Shown here piece after piece: positions 1-8,653 of a DNA stretch of 64,000 nt. The position numbers and the translations under genes are program-made. The notes beneath the pieces are model-generated. The model was given only the letters and a program-made list of their open reading frames with translations. It was not told the origin of the DNA and made no database searches. The first letter of the stretch is position 1, and every line of letters begins with the position of its first letter. This DNA comes from Pseudomonas silvicola. Its GTDB lineage: Bacteria > Pseudomonadota > Gammaproteobacteria > Pseudomonadales > Pseudomonadaceae. The DNA lies in NCBI RefSeq assembly GCF_026651855.1, contig NZ_CP093280.1:1032001-1096000 (forward strand). The letters run 5' to 3'.

Positions 1-714
1 TTACGCAAGTCCCGGCCGCACCGCTTGTTCATCGAGCCGTCCGGGCTGGGCCACCCATTGCAACTACTGGCGCAGTTACGGCAGGCGCCGTGGCGCGGTG
101 TGCTGGCTGTGCAACCGATCATCATGGTGGTCGATGCCGAGACCTTGGCCTGTGGACAACCTCTCCCGGAGGCTCAACGCGAGGCGTTGGCCGAAGCTGG
201 GCTTGTGGTCGTCAATAAAATAGATGAAGTGGCTGTGGAAAAACACCTGTGGATAAAATCACAACTTATTGATTTAAAAACATTTTTCACAAATAACGGA
301 TTTTTAGGTGTTTCATATTTGGAACAGTCCTTCATAAGCCCTGTTTCCGGGGGTGTGGATAATATTCCGGACGCAAAAGAATCGCCGCCTACCCTGTGGA
401 TAGACCCGTTCCGCCCAATAACGGCTGTGCATAACCAGGCTGAAGCGTGGAGTATCGGCTGGCGCTGGCACCCTGAACGGATTTTCGACGACGAAAAGCT
501 GGTGACCTGGTTATCCACAACCCAATGGCGTCGGGCGAAGGGAGTCGTCCGGGTTGGGGATAACTGGCAGTCGTTCAATGCTGTGGATAATGTTATGCCG
601 GGGTGGCAGGCCAGTGAGTGGCGCAAGGATTCGCGGCTGGAGTTGATCTTCCGTCAGCCGCAGAACGAGGTTCAACTGACGCAGGCTCTGAAGGAGTGCC
701 TGGTGGTTTCTTGA
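1..714 (+). CDS. CobW/COG0523-family GTPase, 5' end outside window
   Basis: The reading frame is open from the first base, so the N-terminus, with the Walker A and any CxCC metal motif, lies outside the window. What remains shows the family's IEPSGLGHP segment, a G4-type NKID motif, and a C-terminal CobW_C domain with WSIGWRWHP and RRAKGVVRV. COG0523 proteins are GTP-dependent metallochaperones (zinc or cobalt), usually cytoplasmic; the metal cannot be read from this fragment. The middle, about 215-345, is strikingly AT-rich for this genome and carries DnaA-box-like sequences (annotated separately). The stop is TGA at 712-714. Confidence 0.85.
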   Translation, partial: LRKSRPHRLFIEPSGLGHPLQLLAQLRQAPWRGVLAVQPIIMVVDAETLACGQPLPEAQREALAEAGLVVVNKIDEVAVEKHLWIKSQLIDLKTFFTNNGFLGVSYLEQSFISPVSGGVDNIPDAKESPPTLWIDPFRPITAVHNQAEAWSIGWRWHPERIFDDEKLVTWLSTTQWRRAKGVVRVGDNWQSFNAVDNVMPGWQASEWRKDSRLELIFRQPQNEVQLTQALKECLVVS

Positions 715-802
715 TCAAGCGGCCGCCTTGTGTCGGGGACGGGCAGGGACTTGGTGCTCCCAAGTTCCTGCAAGAAACGGTTGTTACCAGGGGTTATGCA
801 CA
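248..802. promoter_or_regulatory. Cluster of DnaA-box consensus sequences with AT-rich island
   Basis: Four perfect TTATCCACA boxes lie at 248-256 (minus), 354-362 (minus), 511-519 (plus) and 582-590 (minus). Two sites fitting TTWTNCACA lie at 283-291 and 794-802. One-mismatch copies occur at 151-159, 233-241 and 395-403. About 241-330 is roughly 29% GC. The boxes fall in different codon phases of the CobW gene, so a protein repeat does not explain them. Binding by DnaA is inferred. Confidence 0.5.
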
Positions 803-815
803 GGCTGGAGTCAGC

Positions 816-1205
816 TCAAGGGCGCCAGCGTTTGTGCTCTTCGCGCCACTGGCTCATCTCGATCACTTCGGCGCTGGGGTGGGTCTTGATCTCGAAGGGG
901 TAGGGCGCGAGCTCTATCTGCACGGCATGCCCGCCGAACTGGGTGATGGTGCCGGGGTGGCGCTGCTCGCCAGTGACGGTGAATTCAAACGTGTAGACCC
1001 GTGCGAAGCGCCGGCGGCCGTTGGCATCGCGTACGAACCCGAAACGCTTGAAAGCCACGTTCTCATCCAGCAATTCCAGATCCAGCTTGGCGCAGTGCTG
1101 CTTGACCCGCTCCAGTGCTCGCTCGCGCAGGCCATGGTTATGCCACAGCCAGGCAGCACCGGCGCCCAGTACCATCAGCACCAACAGATTTCCGAGGGTA
1201 AACAT
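816..1205 (-). CDS. DUF3301 domain protein, single-pass membrane
   Basis: The product is about 129 residues. An N-terminal hydrophobic segment (LGNLLVLMVLGAGAAWLW) would anchor it in the inner membrane, and a conserved basic soluble part follows with WHNHGLRERAL and FVRDANGRRRFARVY. This matches the DUF3301 family found beside pdxY in pseudomonads; its function is unknown. I chose the ATG at 1205 because GGAG sits about nine bases upstream; a TTG five codons earlier is possible but lacks a better ribosome-binding site. It points away from pdxY, so the two probably share a divergent promoter region at 1206-1322. Confidence 0.8.
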   Translation of the reverse strand: MFTLGNLLVLMVLGAGAAWLWHNHGLRERALERVKQHCAKLDLELLDENVAFKRFGFVRDANGRRRFARVYTFEFTVTGEQRHPGTITQFGGHAVQIELAPYPFEIKTHPSAEVIEMSQWREEHKRWRP

Positions 1206-1322
1206 CGAGGAATGCTCCAACTAAGTAGGCCCAGCTTAACTGCGACTTCAGTCTGTCGTACAGACGGTATTTAGCGCCATACTGCGCCCCTCGAAAATCA
1301 GTTACAGCTGCGGGATATTTGC

Positions 1323-2195
1323 ATGAAACGTACTCCACACCTGCTCGCCATCCAGTCGCACGTAGTGTTTGGCCATGCCGGTAACGGCGCCGCCGTGTTC
1401 CCCATGCAACGGGTGGGGGTCAACGTCTGGCCACTGAACACAGTGCAGTTCTCCAACCACACTCAGTATGGCCAGTGGGCGGGAGAAGTGTTGGCGCCAG
1501 CGCAAATTCCCGCGCTGGTGGAAGGGATTGCGACGATTGGTGAGCTGGGCAACTGCGATGCCGTGCTCAGCGGGTACCTGGGCAGCGCGGCGCAGGGGCG
1601 CGCCATTCTGGAAGTAGTGCGCCAGGTGAAGGCGGCCAATCCCCATGCGCTTTACCTGTGCGACCCGGTCATGGGCCACCCGGAGAAAGGCTGCAGCGTA
1701 CCCTCCGAAGTCAGCGACTTTCTGCTGAACGAGGCCGCCGCCGTGGCGGACCTGGTATGCCCCAACCAGTTGGAACTCAACACTTTCTGTGGCCGCGCGG
1801 CGCAGTCGCTGGACGACTGCGTGGCCATGGCGCGCTTGCTGCTGGCAAGGGGACCCAAGGCGGTGCTGGTCAAACACCTGGCCTACCCCGGCAAGGCCGC
1901 CGAGGACTTTGAAATGCTGCTGGTCACCGCCGAAGGCGGTTGGCACCTGCGCCGTCCGCTGCTGGCATTTCCACGCCAACCGGTGGGCGTGGGTGATCTC
2001 ACGTCGGGGCTGTTTCTGGCGCGCCTGTTGCTAGGTGATAGCAAGGTGGCGGCCTTCGAATTCGCCGCTGCCGCGGTGCACGAGGTATTGCTGGAAACCC
2101 AGGCCTGCGCCAGCTACGAGCTGGAACTGGTACGTGCCCAGGACCGTATCGTGCACCCGCGGCTGCGCTTCGAAGCGCAGCGCCTGGGGTTTTAA
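1323..2195 (+). CDS. pdxY: Pyridoxal kinase PdxY
   Basis: This 290-residue protein has the ordinary PdxY length. It begins with [21 protein letters not shown], the pyridoxal-binding start of the ribokinase-like PdxK/PdxY fold. It continues with [12 protein letters not shown] and ends with the ATP/anion-hole motif [15 protein letters not shown], where the Asp of GDLTSG is the expected catalytic base. It phosphorylates pyridoxal in the vitamin B6 salvage pathway, in the cytoplasm. The gene converges with the downstream thioesterase and their stop codons overlap around 2192-2195. Confidence 0.95.
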   Translation: MKRTPHLLAIQSHVVFGHAGNGAAVFPMQRVGVNVWPLNTVQFSNHTQYGQWAGEVLAPAQIPALVEGIATIGELGNCDAVLSGYLGSAAQGRAILEVVRQVKAANPHALYLCDPVMGHPEKGCSVPSEVSDFLLNEAAAVADLVCPNQLELNTFCGRAAQSLDDCVAMARLLLARGPKAVLVKHLAYPGKAAEDFEMLLVTAEGGWHLRRPLLAFPRQPVGVGDLTSGLFLARLLLGDSKVAAFEFAAAAVHEVLLETQACASYELELVRAQDRIVHPRLRFEAQRLGF

Positions 2196-2677
2196 TTACC
2201 GTCGTCCTTGATGTCCCGATAGCGCTGCTCCAGTTCCTGGCGGATCTGGCGGCGCTGCTGGGCCTGAACAAAACGGCGCTTGTCCTCGCTGGTCTGCGGT
2301 TCCAGGCGTGGTACCTGGGCGGGTTTGCGCTGGTCGTCGACCGCCACCATGGTGAAGAAGCAGCTGTTGGTGTGGCGCACCGAGCGCTCACGGATGTTCT
2401 CCGTGACCACTTTGATGCCGACCTCCATCGACGTGTTGCCGGTGTAGTTCACCGAGGCAAGGAAGGTCACCAACTCACCCACATGAATAGGTTCGCGGAA
2501 TATCACCTGGTCCACCGACAGGGTCACCACGTAGCGGCCGGCGTAACGGCTGGCGCAGGCGTAGGCCACTTCGTCGAGGTACTTGAGCAAGGTGCCGCCG
2601 TGCACATTGCCAGAAAAGTTGGCCATGTCCGGGGTCATCAGAACGGTCATCGACAACTGGGCGTTTCCGGGTTCCAT
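2192..2677 (-). CDS. Acyl-CoA thioesterase, hot-dog fold
   Basis: The 161-residue product has one hot-dog domain with the motif [19 protein letters not shown], in which the Asp is the expected catalytic residue. It also has the cytosolic acyl-CoA hydrolase pattern [18 protein letters not shown]. The C-terminal 40 residues are charged and probably helical. It should hydrolyse acyl-CoA thioesters in the cytoplasm; chain-length preference cannot be judged. The frame stays open 50 codons further upstream, but the methionine at 2677 begins the conserved part. Confidence 0.88.
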   Translation of the reverse strand: MEPGNAQLSMTVLMTPDMANFSGNVHGGTLLKYLDEVAYACASRYAGRYVVTLSVDQVIFREPIHVGELVTFLASVNYTGNTSMEVGIKVVTENIRERSVRHTNSCFFTMVAVDDQRKPAQVPRLEPQTSEDKRRFVQAQQRRQIRQELEQRYRDIKDDGN

Positions 2678-2899
2678 AGTGCACTCACGGTTATGTTGCT
2701 GTAGTTGAGGGGCGCACCTATGCTGGCGCTTGCCCGCTGGCATGTCCTGTCTCTTTCGGGACGCTGGCCATGGCCCGTGCGTCACAGCCGGGGGCTGGGC
2801 GAACGGATCTGTTTCCACTTGTTGCATCGGCCTTTACGACTGTTTCGCAGTGTTAACCTCAGGCCCTGGGATGTTACACCGTGAACAGGAGCCGGACCC

Positions 2900-4657
2900 A
2901 TGCATGCCATCAGTTTCATCCAGGATCTGGCCGTGATCATGCTGATTGCCGGTGTGGTCACGGTGATTTTCCACCGCTTGCGCCAGCCGGTGGTGCTCGG
3001 CTATATCGTCGCCGGCTTCTTGATAGGTCCGCATACCCCGCCCTTCAGCCTTATTCACGATGAAGACACCATCAAGACCCTTGCTGAACTCGGGGTGATA
3101 TTCCTGATGTTCTGCCTGGGGCTGGAGTTCAGCCTGCGCAAACTGTTCAAGGTAGGGGCCACCGCGTTCATCGCCGCTTTCCTGGAAATTGTGCTGATGA
3201 TCTGGATCGGCTACGAGATTGGCCGGTGGTTCGGCTGGAGCACCATGGACTCCTTGTTCCTGGGGGCGATTCTGGCGATCTCCTCGACCACTATCATCGT
3301 CAAGGCACTCAATGACCTGAAGATGAAGAACCAGCGCTTTGCTCAGTTGATCTTCGGCGTATTGATCGTCGAGGACATCCTGGGCATCGGCATCATCGCC
3401 TTGCTGTCGGGCATTGCCGTGAGCGGTTCGGTCAGCTCGGGTGAAGTGTTCTCCACGGTGGGTAAGTTGTCACTGTTCATGATTGTCGCCCTGGTCGTGG
3501 GCATTCTGCTGGTGCCGCGCCTGCTGGCCTACGTAGCCCGCTTTGAAAGCAACGAGATGCTGCTGGTCACCGTATTGGGGCTGTGCTTCGGTTTCTGCCT
3601 GCTGGTGGTGAAGCTGGAGTACAGCATGGTGCTGGGGGCCTTTCTCATCGGCGCTATCATGGCCGAGTCGCGGCAGTTGCTGAAGATAGAGCGCCTGATA
3701 GAGCCGATTCGCGACATGTTCAGCGCCATTTTCTTCGTGGCGATCGGCCTGATGATCGACCCCGATATTCTGGTTGCCTACGCCTGGCCCATTGCCGTGA
3801 TCACCATCGCCGTGGTGCTTGGGAAAATGATCTCCTGCGGGCTGGGGGCGTTTATCGCCGGCAATGATGGGCGCACCTCATTGCGGGTGGGCATGGGACT
3901 GTCACAGATTGGCGAGTTTTCCTTCATCATCGCCGCGCTGGGCATGACCTTGCAGGTCACCAGTGATTTTCTCTACCCCGTGGCCGTAGCGGTATCGGCG
4001 CTGACGACCTTGTCCACGCCTTACCTCATCCGCGCCGCTGATCCGCTGTCGGAAAAACTGGCGGGCTGGGTGCCCCAACGGGTCGGGCGGGTATTTGGTT
4101 TGTACGGGGAATGGCTGCGCGGCATTCAGCCTCAAGGGCAAGGTGCGCTGCTGGCAGCGATGATCCGGCGCATCCTGTTGCAGGTAGGGGTGAACCTGGC
4201 GCTGGTCATGGCGATCTTCTTCAGCGCTGGCTATTTCGCCGGCCCTCTTTCCCGCTACATCGGGCAGTGGCTGAGCGAACCTCGCTGGCACAATGCGTTG
4301 ATCTGGGGCGCCGCGTTGCTGCTGTCGCTGGCCTTCCTGATCGCGGCCTATCGCAAGCTCAAGGCGCTGTCGATGCTGTTGGCGGAGATGGGCGTCAAAC
4401 CGGAGATGGCGGGCAGGCATACTGCGCGGGTAAGGCGCGTGGTGGCCGAGGTGATTCCGCTGGTGTCATTGCTGGTGATCTTTCTGCTGCTGGCAGCCCT
4501 GTCAGCCAGCATCCTGCCCACCAGCGAGCTGCTGGTACTGGTCGGGCTGGTAGCGGCGGCCGTGGCCGCGGTGCTGTGGCGCTGGTTCATCCGCGTGCAC
4601 ACGCGCATGCAGGTGGCCCTGCTGGAGACCCTGGGCAACAACCAGGACAGCCACTGA
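2900..4657 (+). CDS. Kef-type cation:proton antiporter (CPA2)
   Basis: The 585-residue integral membrane protein has an N-terminal Na+/H+ exchanger domain, residues about 1-385. It includes LRQPVVLGYIVAGFLIGPHTPP, GVIFLMFCLGLEFSLRKL and the discontinuous-helix segment LAISSTTIIVKAL, all typical of KefB/KefC. Unlike classic Kef proteins, no TrkA-N (RCK) domain is visible. Residues about 415-570 instead contain further hydrophobic helices. It likely exchanges K+ or Na+ for protons at the inner membrane. Glutathione-adduct gating is not supported without the RCK domain. Confidence 0.88.
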   Translation: MHAISFIQDLAVIMLIAGVVTVIFHRLRQPVVLGYIVAGFLIGPHTPPFSLIHDEDTIKTLAELGVIFLMFCLGLEFSLRKLFKVGATAFIAAFLEIVLMIWIGYEIGRWFGWSTMDSLFLGAILAISSTTIIVKALNDLKMKNQRFAQLIFGVLIVEDILGIGIIALLSGIAVSGSVSSGEVFSTVGKLSLFMIVALVVGILLVPRLLAYVARFESNEMLLVTVLGLCFGFCLLVVKLEYSMVLGAFLIGAIMAESRQLLKIERLIEPIRDMFSAIFFVAIGLMIDPDILVAYAWPIAVITIAVVLGKMISCGLGAFIAGNDGRTSLRVGMGLSQIGEFSFIIAALGMTLQVTSDFLYPVAVAVSALTTLSTPYLIRAADPLSEKLAGWVPQRVGRVFGLYGEWLRGIQPQGQGALLAAMIRRILLQVGVNLALVMAIFFSAGYFAGPLSRYIGQWLSEPRWHNALIWGAALLLSLAFLIAAYRKLKALSMLLAEMGVKPEMAGRHTARVRRVVAEVIPLVSLLVIFLLLAALSASILPTSELLVLVGLVAAAVAAVLWRWFIRVHTRMQVALLETLGNNQDSH

Positions 4658-4706
4658 CCAGTGAACTGCCTCGCCGCCCGCTCGGGCAGGGGCGGGCGGC
4701 AAAGCC

Positions 4707-5114
4707 TCAGCTTTCCAGCCAGACGTCCCGCGCCCAGTGCCACACCGATTCCCAGCTTTCTTCGGTAACGAGTTCTTCTTCGCCGGACCACAGCACCACG
4801 GTGCCGTCTTCTTCGACGCAGTAGAAGTCTTCGCCATCCTGGCAGATCGGGATCAGGTCGCGGGGCACGCCCGAATCCCAGGCGTTGGCCGCCACTTCCG
4901 GCAGGTAGGTGTGCGATTGCGGATCGGTGACGGTCACCGGCTCCAGGCTGCCGTAGACCACGTCGCTGACGGTCAGCAGGAACTCCTTGAAGACGAACGG
5001 GATGTTGATGAACAGTTGTTCTTCAACCTCGACCAGTTGGTCCTCATCGGGCAACTCGAGTGGAACAGGTACCGGTTCATTGGCTTCCCGGAGTTGTTCG
5101 ATCACTTCTTCCAC
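4707..5114 (-). CDS. SMI1/KNR4 family protein
   Basis: The product is 135 residues and very acidic. It contains the SMI1/KNR4 (SUKH) pattern LPEDQ-like start, INIPFVFKEFLLTVSDVVYG, DLIPICQDGEDFYCVEEDGTVVLW and a final SWESVWHWARDVWLES. SUKH proteins include immunity proteins of toxin systems and cellular scaffolds. No toxin gene is adjacent here, so a housekeeping role is more likely. It is transcribed toward the antiporter gene, and the AT-rich region 5115-5180 upstream probably holds its promoter. Confidence 0.8.
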   Translation of the reverse strand: MEEVIEQLREANEPVPVPLELPDEDQLVEVEEQLFINIPFVFKEFLLTVSDVVYGSLEPVTVTDPQSHTYLPEVAANAWDSGVPRDLIPICQDGEDFYCVEEDGTVVLWSGEEELVTEESWESVWHWARDVWLES

Positions 5115-5187
5115 GGTGTATATCCTCTCAACGAATTGCGCGGTGCGGTTTATACATTAGCTGGATATTTTCGCAATGTTAAAAATG

Positions 5188-5214
5188 AAAAACCCCGGCC
5201 TGGGCCGGGGTTCG
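5188..5214 (-). terminator. Intrinsic terminator after the Tim44-like gene
   Basis: The hairpin CCCCGGCC-TGG-GCCGGGG (about 5193-5210) is followed, on the minus strand, by a T-rich run complementary to the A-run at 5181-5192. It lies 20 bases past the stop of the minus-strand Tim44-like gene. Confidence 0.8.
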
Positions 5215-5233
5215 TTCGTGCAATACCTCGGGA

Positions 5234-6082
5234 TCAGCCGTTTTGGCGAATCCCGGCAATCAGCCAAGGCTGGTTGTCGCCCTGGGCACGTTCCATGTTC
5301 CAGCTTTCGCTGAACACTTCGCCCTGGTCAAAGCGCGAATTTTTCGACACGCCGCTGAAGGTCAGGGTAGCGATGGTCTTGTCGGCACGATCGTCCACGC
5401 CATCGAGTTGCACTTGCAGGTTGTCGATGAAGGTCGACTGGAAGCCGTCGCCCAGGCTGGCACGTTCCTGACGCAGGAACTGTAGCATCTGTGGGGTCAC
5501 GAACTCGGCGATCTTGTCCATCTCGTTGGCGTCCCAATGCTGCTGCAGGGCCTCGAAGTGGCTGCGCGCGGCGGTCAGGAAGCTCTGCTGGTTGAACCAG
5601 GCCGGGGCATTGATGACCGGGCGCGCTGGCTGGCCACCGGAGCCGCCGAAGATCGGCTGAGGCGGTTGCTCGAAGGTTTCACGCTGGAACGGCGCACCGG
5701 CGGGAGCCAGGCCTTCCTGCTGCTTGCGCCGACGGGCGGCGATGAAGCGGAAGATCACGAAGGCGATGACCGCCATGATCAATATATCGAAGAACTGTAG
5801 CCCTTCGAAGCCATGGCCCATGAACATGGACGCCAGCAGGCCCCCAGCGGCGATGCCGGCCAGGGGGCCGAGCCAGCGCGAAGCACCACCGGCGGCAGGC
5901 GCTGCGCGGCCAGCGGCGGCCGCAGCACCCGCGCCCGCGGCGCCGGAAGAGGAAGGGGTGACGGACTGGTGGGTCGGTGCGTTACCGAACGACTTGCCAC
6001 CGCCGAAACGCTTGGCATGAGCGTCGATGCTCATGGTCAGGCCAATGCAAAGCGCGAGCGCGATGCTGAGGAAACGTTGCAT
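5234..6082 (-). CDS. Tim44-like domain membrane protein
   Basis: The product is 282 residues. An N-terminal signal sequence (MQRFLSIALALCIGLTMSIDAHA) precedes a glycine/alanine-rich low-complexity segment and a GGLLASMFMG stretch. A hydrophobic helix (ILIMAVIAFVIFRFIAARRRKQ) follows. The C-terminal domain, about residues 140-280, fits the Tim44-like fold also seen in mitochondrial import proteins and bacterial homologues. The bacterial function is unknown; the protein is presumably anchored at the inner membrane. ATG at 6082 starts the signal peptide; the frame extends 12 codons upstream without reason. Confidence 0.82.
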   Translation of the reverse strand: MQRFLSIALALCIGLTMSIDAHAKRFGGGKSFGNAPTHQSVTPSSSGAAGAGAAAAAGRAAPAAGGASRWLGPLAGIAAGGLLASMFMGHGFEGLQFFDILIMAVIAFVIFRFIAARRRKQQEGLAPAGAPFQRETFEQPPQPIFGGSGGQPARPVINAPAWFNQQSFLTAARSHFEALQQHWDANEMDKIAEFVTPQMLQFLRQERASLGDGFQSTFIDNLQVQLDGVDDRADKTIATLTFSGVSKNSRFDQGEVFSESWNMERAQGDNQPWLIAGIRQNG

Positions 6083-6309
6083 AGGGAAATTCTCGTGTGT
6101 GGATTGCACTGCTGCCATGTTGCACAGATGGGCAGGTCCTGGCCAGTGACATAATGTTTCGGGCTTTTACCGGCCGAAACCAATCACGCGTGATATCGGG
6201 CAGCGCCCTGCCATGGTGCTAGCAGCGAACCTGGCCGCGTCACAAGCGCCGCGCAACACCAGGCGCGCGGCGAACAACGCCGACGCGGCCCGGTGCGCTA
6301 CGTTCCGGG

Positions 6310-8493
6310 TCAGAGCGCTTCGAGCTTGGCGTAGCCCAGCATCAGCCACTTGCTGCCTTCGCTGAAATTCACCTGCACCCGGGCCTGTGCGCCGGAGCCT
6401 TCGAAGTTGAGGATCACGCCTTCGCCGAACACGGCGTGGTTCACCCGCTGGCCCAGGGTGAATTCGGTCTGCGGGATGCTGGCGCCGCCGAACAGGCTGC
6501 TGGTGGACTGTTTCTGGCTGCCGCCGAAAGGCCGGCTGACGCTGTTGGACAGGCGCACTTCCTGCACCAGCCCTGCCGGAATCTCGCGTACGAAGCGAGA
6601 CACCTTGTTGTAGGTCTCGCTGCCATACAGGCGACGAGTCTCGGCATACGTCATGACCAGCTGCTGCATGGCACGGGTGATGCCCACATAGGCCAGGCGG
6701 CGTTCCTCCTCCAGGCGGCCAGGCTCTTCCAGGCTCATCTTGTGCGGGAACAGGCCTTCTTCCATGCCCACCAGGAACACGTGGGGGAACTCCAGGCCCT
6801 TGGCACTGTGCAGCGTCATCAGCTGAATGCTGTCTTCGTGCTCGTCGGCCTGGGTATCACCGGCTTCCAGCGAGGCGTGGCCCAGGAAAGCGGCCAGCGG
6901 GGTCAGCTCTTCGTCTTCCTCGGTGGTTTCGAAGTTGCGCGCGGCGCTGACCAGTTCTTCAAGGTTTTCTACCCGTGCCTGGCCCTTTTCACCTTTTTCT
7001 TCCTGGTGATAAGTGATCAGCCCGGATTGCTCGATGACGGTCTGGGTCATCAGGTGCAGGGGCATGTCCATGACCTTGGCGGCCAGGTTTTCGATCAATT
7101 CCATGAAGGCGCCCAGGGCATTGCCTGCACGGCCGGTCAGCCCCTTGTTGGCCACCAGCTGGCGCATGGACTCCCACATGGAAATCTCGGCATGGCGCGC
7201 GTGGTCGCGGATAGCTTCAACGGTCTTCTCGCCGATGCCGCGGGGCGGCACATTGATGATCCGCTCCAGCGCGGAATCATTGCCGCGCCCTTCCAGCACG
7301 CGCAGGTAAGCCATGGCGTTCTTGATTTCGGCGCGCTCGAAGAAGCGCTGGCCGCCATAGATGCGGTACGGAATGCGCTCGCGCAGCAGGGCCTCTTCCA
7401 GTACTCGCGACTGGGCGTTGGAGCGGTACAGGATGGCGATGTCACTGCGCGACATGCCGGTCTTGATGGCCGCTTCGATGGTTTCCACGACGTAGCGCGC
7501 CTCGTCGTGTTCGTTGAAGGCCGCGTACAGGCTCAACGGCTCACCGTCGCCGCCATCGGTCCACAGTTCCTTGCCCAGGCGCCCGGTGTTGTTGGCGATC
7601 AGGGCGTTGGCGGCCTTGAGGATGCCGGCGGTGGAGCGATAGTTCTGCTCCAGACGGATGGTTTCCACATCCGGGAAATCCGCGGAGTATTGGTGGATAT
7701 TTTCGATTTTCGCACCACGCCAGCCATAAATGGACTGGTCGTCGTCGCCTACTACCATCAGGCTGTCGCCGCCCTGGGCCAGCAGTCGCAACCAGGCGTA
7801 CTGCACGGCGTTGGTATCCTGGAATTCATCCACCAGCAGGTGGCGGAAGCGGCGCTGGTAGTGCTCCAGCAAGCCCTTGTTGTCACGCCACAGGTCCAGG
7901 GCGCGCAGCAGCAGTTCAGAGAAGTCGATCACCCCGGCACGGGCGCAGGCAGCCTCGTAGGCCTCGTAGATGGACTTCATGGTGCCCAGGAACAAGTCTC
8001 CGCCTGCCTGGATGTGTTGTGGGCGCAGGCCTTCGTCTTTCTGGCCATTGATGAACCATTGGGCCTGGCGCGCCGGCCAGCGCTGTTCGTCCAGCCCCAG
8101 TTCGCGGATCACGCGCTTGACCAGCCGTTGCTGGTCGTCGCTGTCCAGGATCTGGAAGTTCTGGTTCAGGTTCGCTTCCTGCCAGTGGGCCCGCAGCAGG
8201 CGGTGTGCCAGGCCGTGGAAGGTACCTACCCACATGCCGGCCGGGTTGATGCCCATCAGTTGCTCGATACGCTGGCGCATCTCGGCGGCGGCCTTGTTGG
8301 TGAACGTCACCGACAGGATCGAATGGGGGGAAGCCTGTTCGACCTGGATCAACCAGGCGATACGGTGCACCAGCACTCGGGTTTTACCGGAGCCAGCACC
8401 GGCCAGGACCAACTGACGGCCAACGGGGGCCGCCACGGCCTGACGTTGGGCATCGTTGAGAGAATTCAGCAGAAGGGAGAGGTCATCGCGCAT
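6310..8493 (-). CDS. uvrD: DNA helicase II UvrD
   Basis: The 727-residue protein is a full-length superfamily 1A helicase. Visible motifs are Walker A GAGSGKT (about residues 32-38), VTFTNKAAAEMRQRI, VDEFQDTN (Walker B), GDDDQSIYGWRGA, LMTLHSAKGLEFPHVFLVG and YVGITRAMQQLVMTYA. A C-terminal SH3-like end with GQRVNHAVFGEGVILNFEG binds other proteins in this family. It unwinds DNA 3' to 5' in nucleotide-excision and mismatch repair. It is divergent from the GGDEF/EAL gene; I saw no clear LexA box in the 160 bases between them. Confidence 0.97.
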   Translation of the reverse strand: MRDDLSLLLNSLNDAQRQAVAAPVGRQLVLAGAGSGKTRVLVHRIAWLIQVEQASPHSILSVTFTNKAAAEMRQRIEQLMGINPAGMWVGTFHGLAHRLLRAHWQEANLNQNFQILDSDDQQRLVKRVIRELGLDEQRWPARQAQWFINGQKDEGLRPQHIQAGGDLFLGTMKSIYEAYEAACARAGVIDFSELLLRALDLWRDNKGLLEHYQRRFRHLLVDEFQDTNAVQYAWLRLLAQGGDSLMVVGDDDQSIYGWRGAKIENIHQYSADFPDVETIRLEQNYRSTAGILKAANALIANNTGRLGKELWTDGGDGEPLSLYAAFNEHDEARYVVETIEAAIKTGMSRSDIAILYRSNAQSRVLEEALLRERIPYRIYGGQRFFERAEIKNAMAYLRVLEGRGNDSALERIINVPPRGIGEKTVEAIRDHARHAEISMWESMRQLVANKGLTGRAGNALGAFMELIENLAAKVMDMPLHLMTQTVIEQSGLITYHQEEKGEKGQARVENLEELVSAARNFETTEEDEELTPLAAFLGHASLEAGDTQADEHEDSIQLMTLHSAKGLEFPHVFLVGMEEGLFPHKMSLEEPGRLEEERRLAYVGITRAMQQLVMTYAETRRLYGSETYNKVSRFVREIPAGLVQEVRLSNSVSRPFGGSQKQSTSSLFGGASIPQTEFTLGQRVNHAVFGEGVILNFEGSGAQARVQVNFSEGSKWLMLGYAKLEAL

Positions 8494-8653
8494 CCGCCCA
8501 TTTTAGGGTGCTGGACGAGATTGGAGCAAACCTGGCGTGCGAGTGGTCGATAAAAGACCGACGATCATCAGCACGGCGGGGCTTTGGCCGGGCATCGGGC
8601 TTGTGTATGCTCGGTGCACGTTCGGGCTTCGCACATTAATAAGAATACTGCCT

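Noticed and set aside
248-802. Calling the DnaA-box cluster the chromosomal origin
   Set aside because: The usual Pseudomonas origin genes (rpmH, dnaA, dnaN, gidA) are absent, and the boxes lie inside a coding gene.
6436-8553. A 705-codon plus-strand frame across uvrD
   Set aside because: It is the antisense shadow of uvrD with no recognisable domain.
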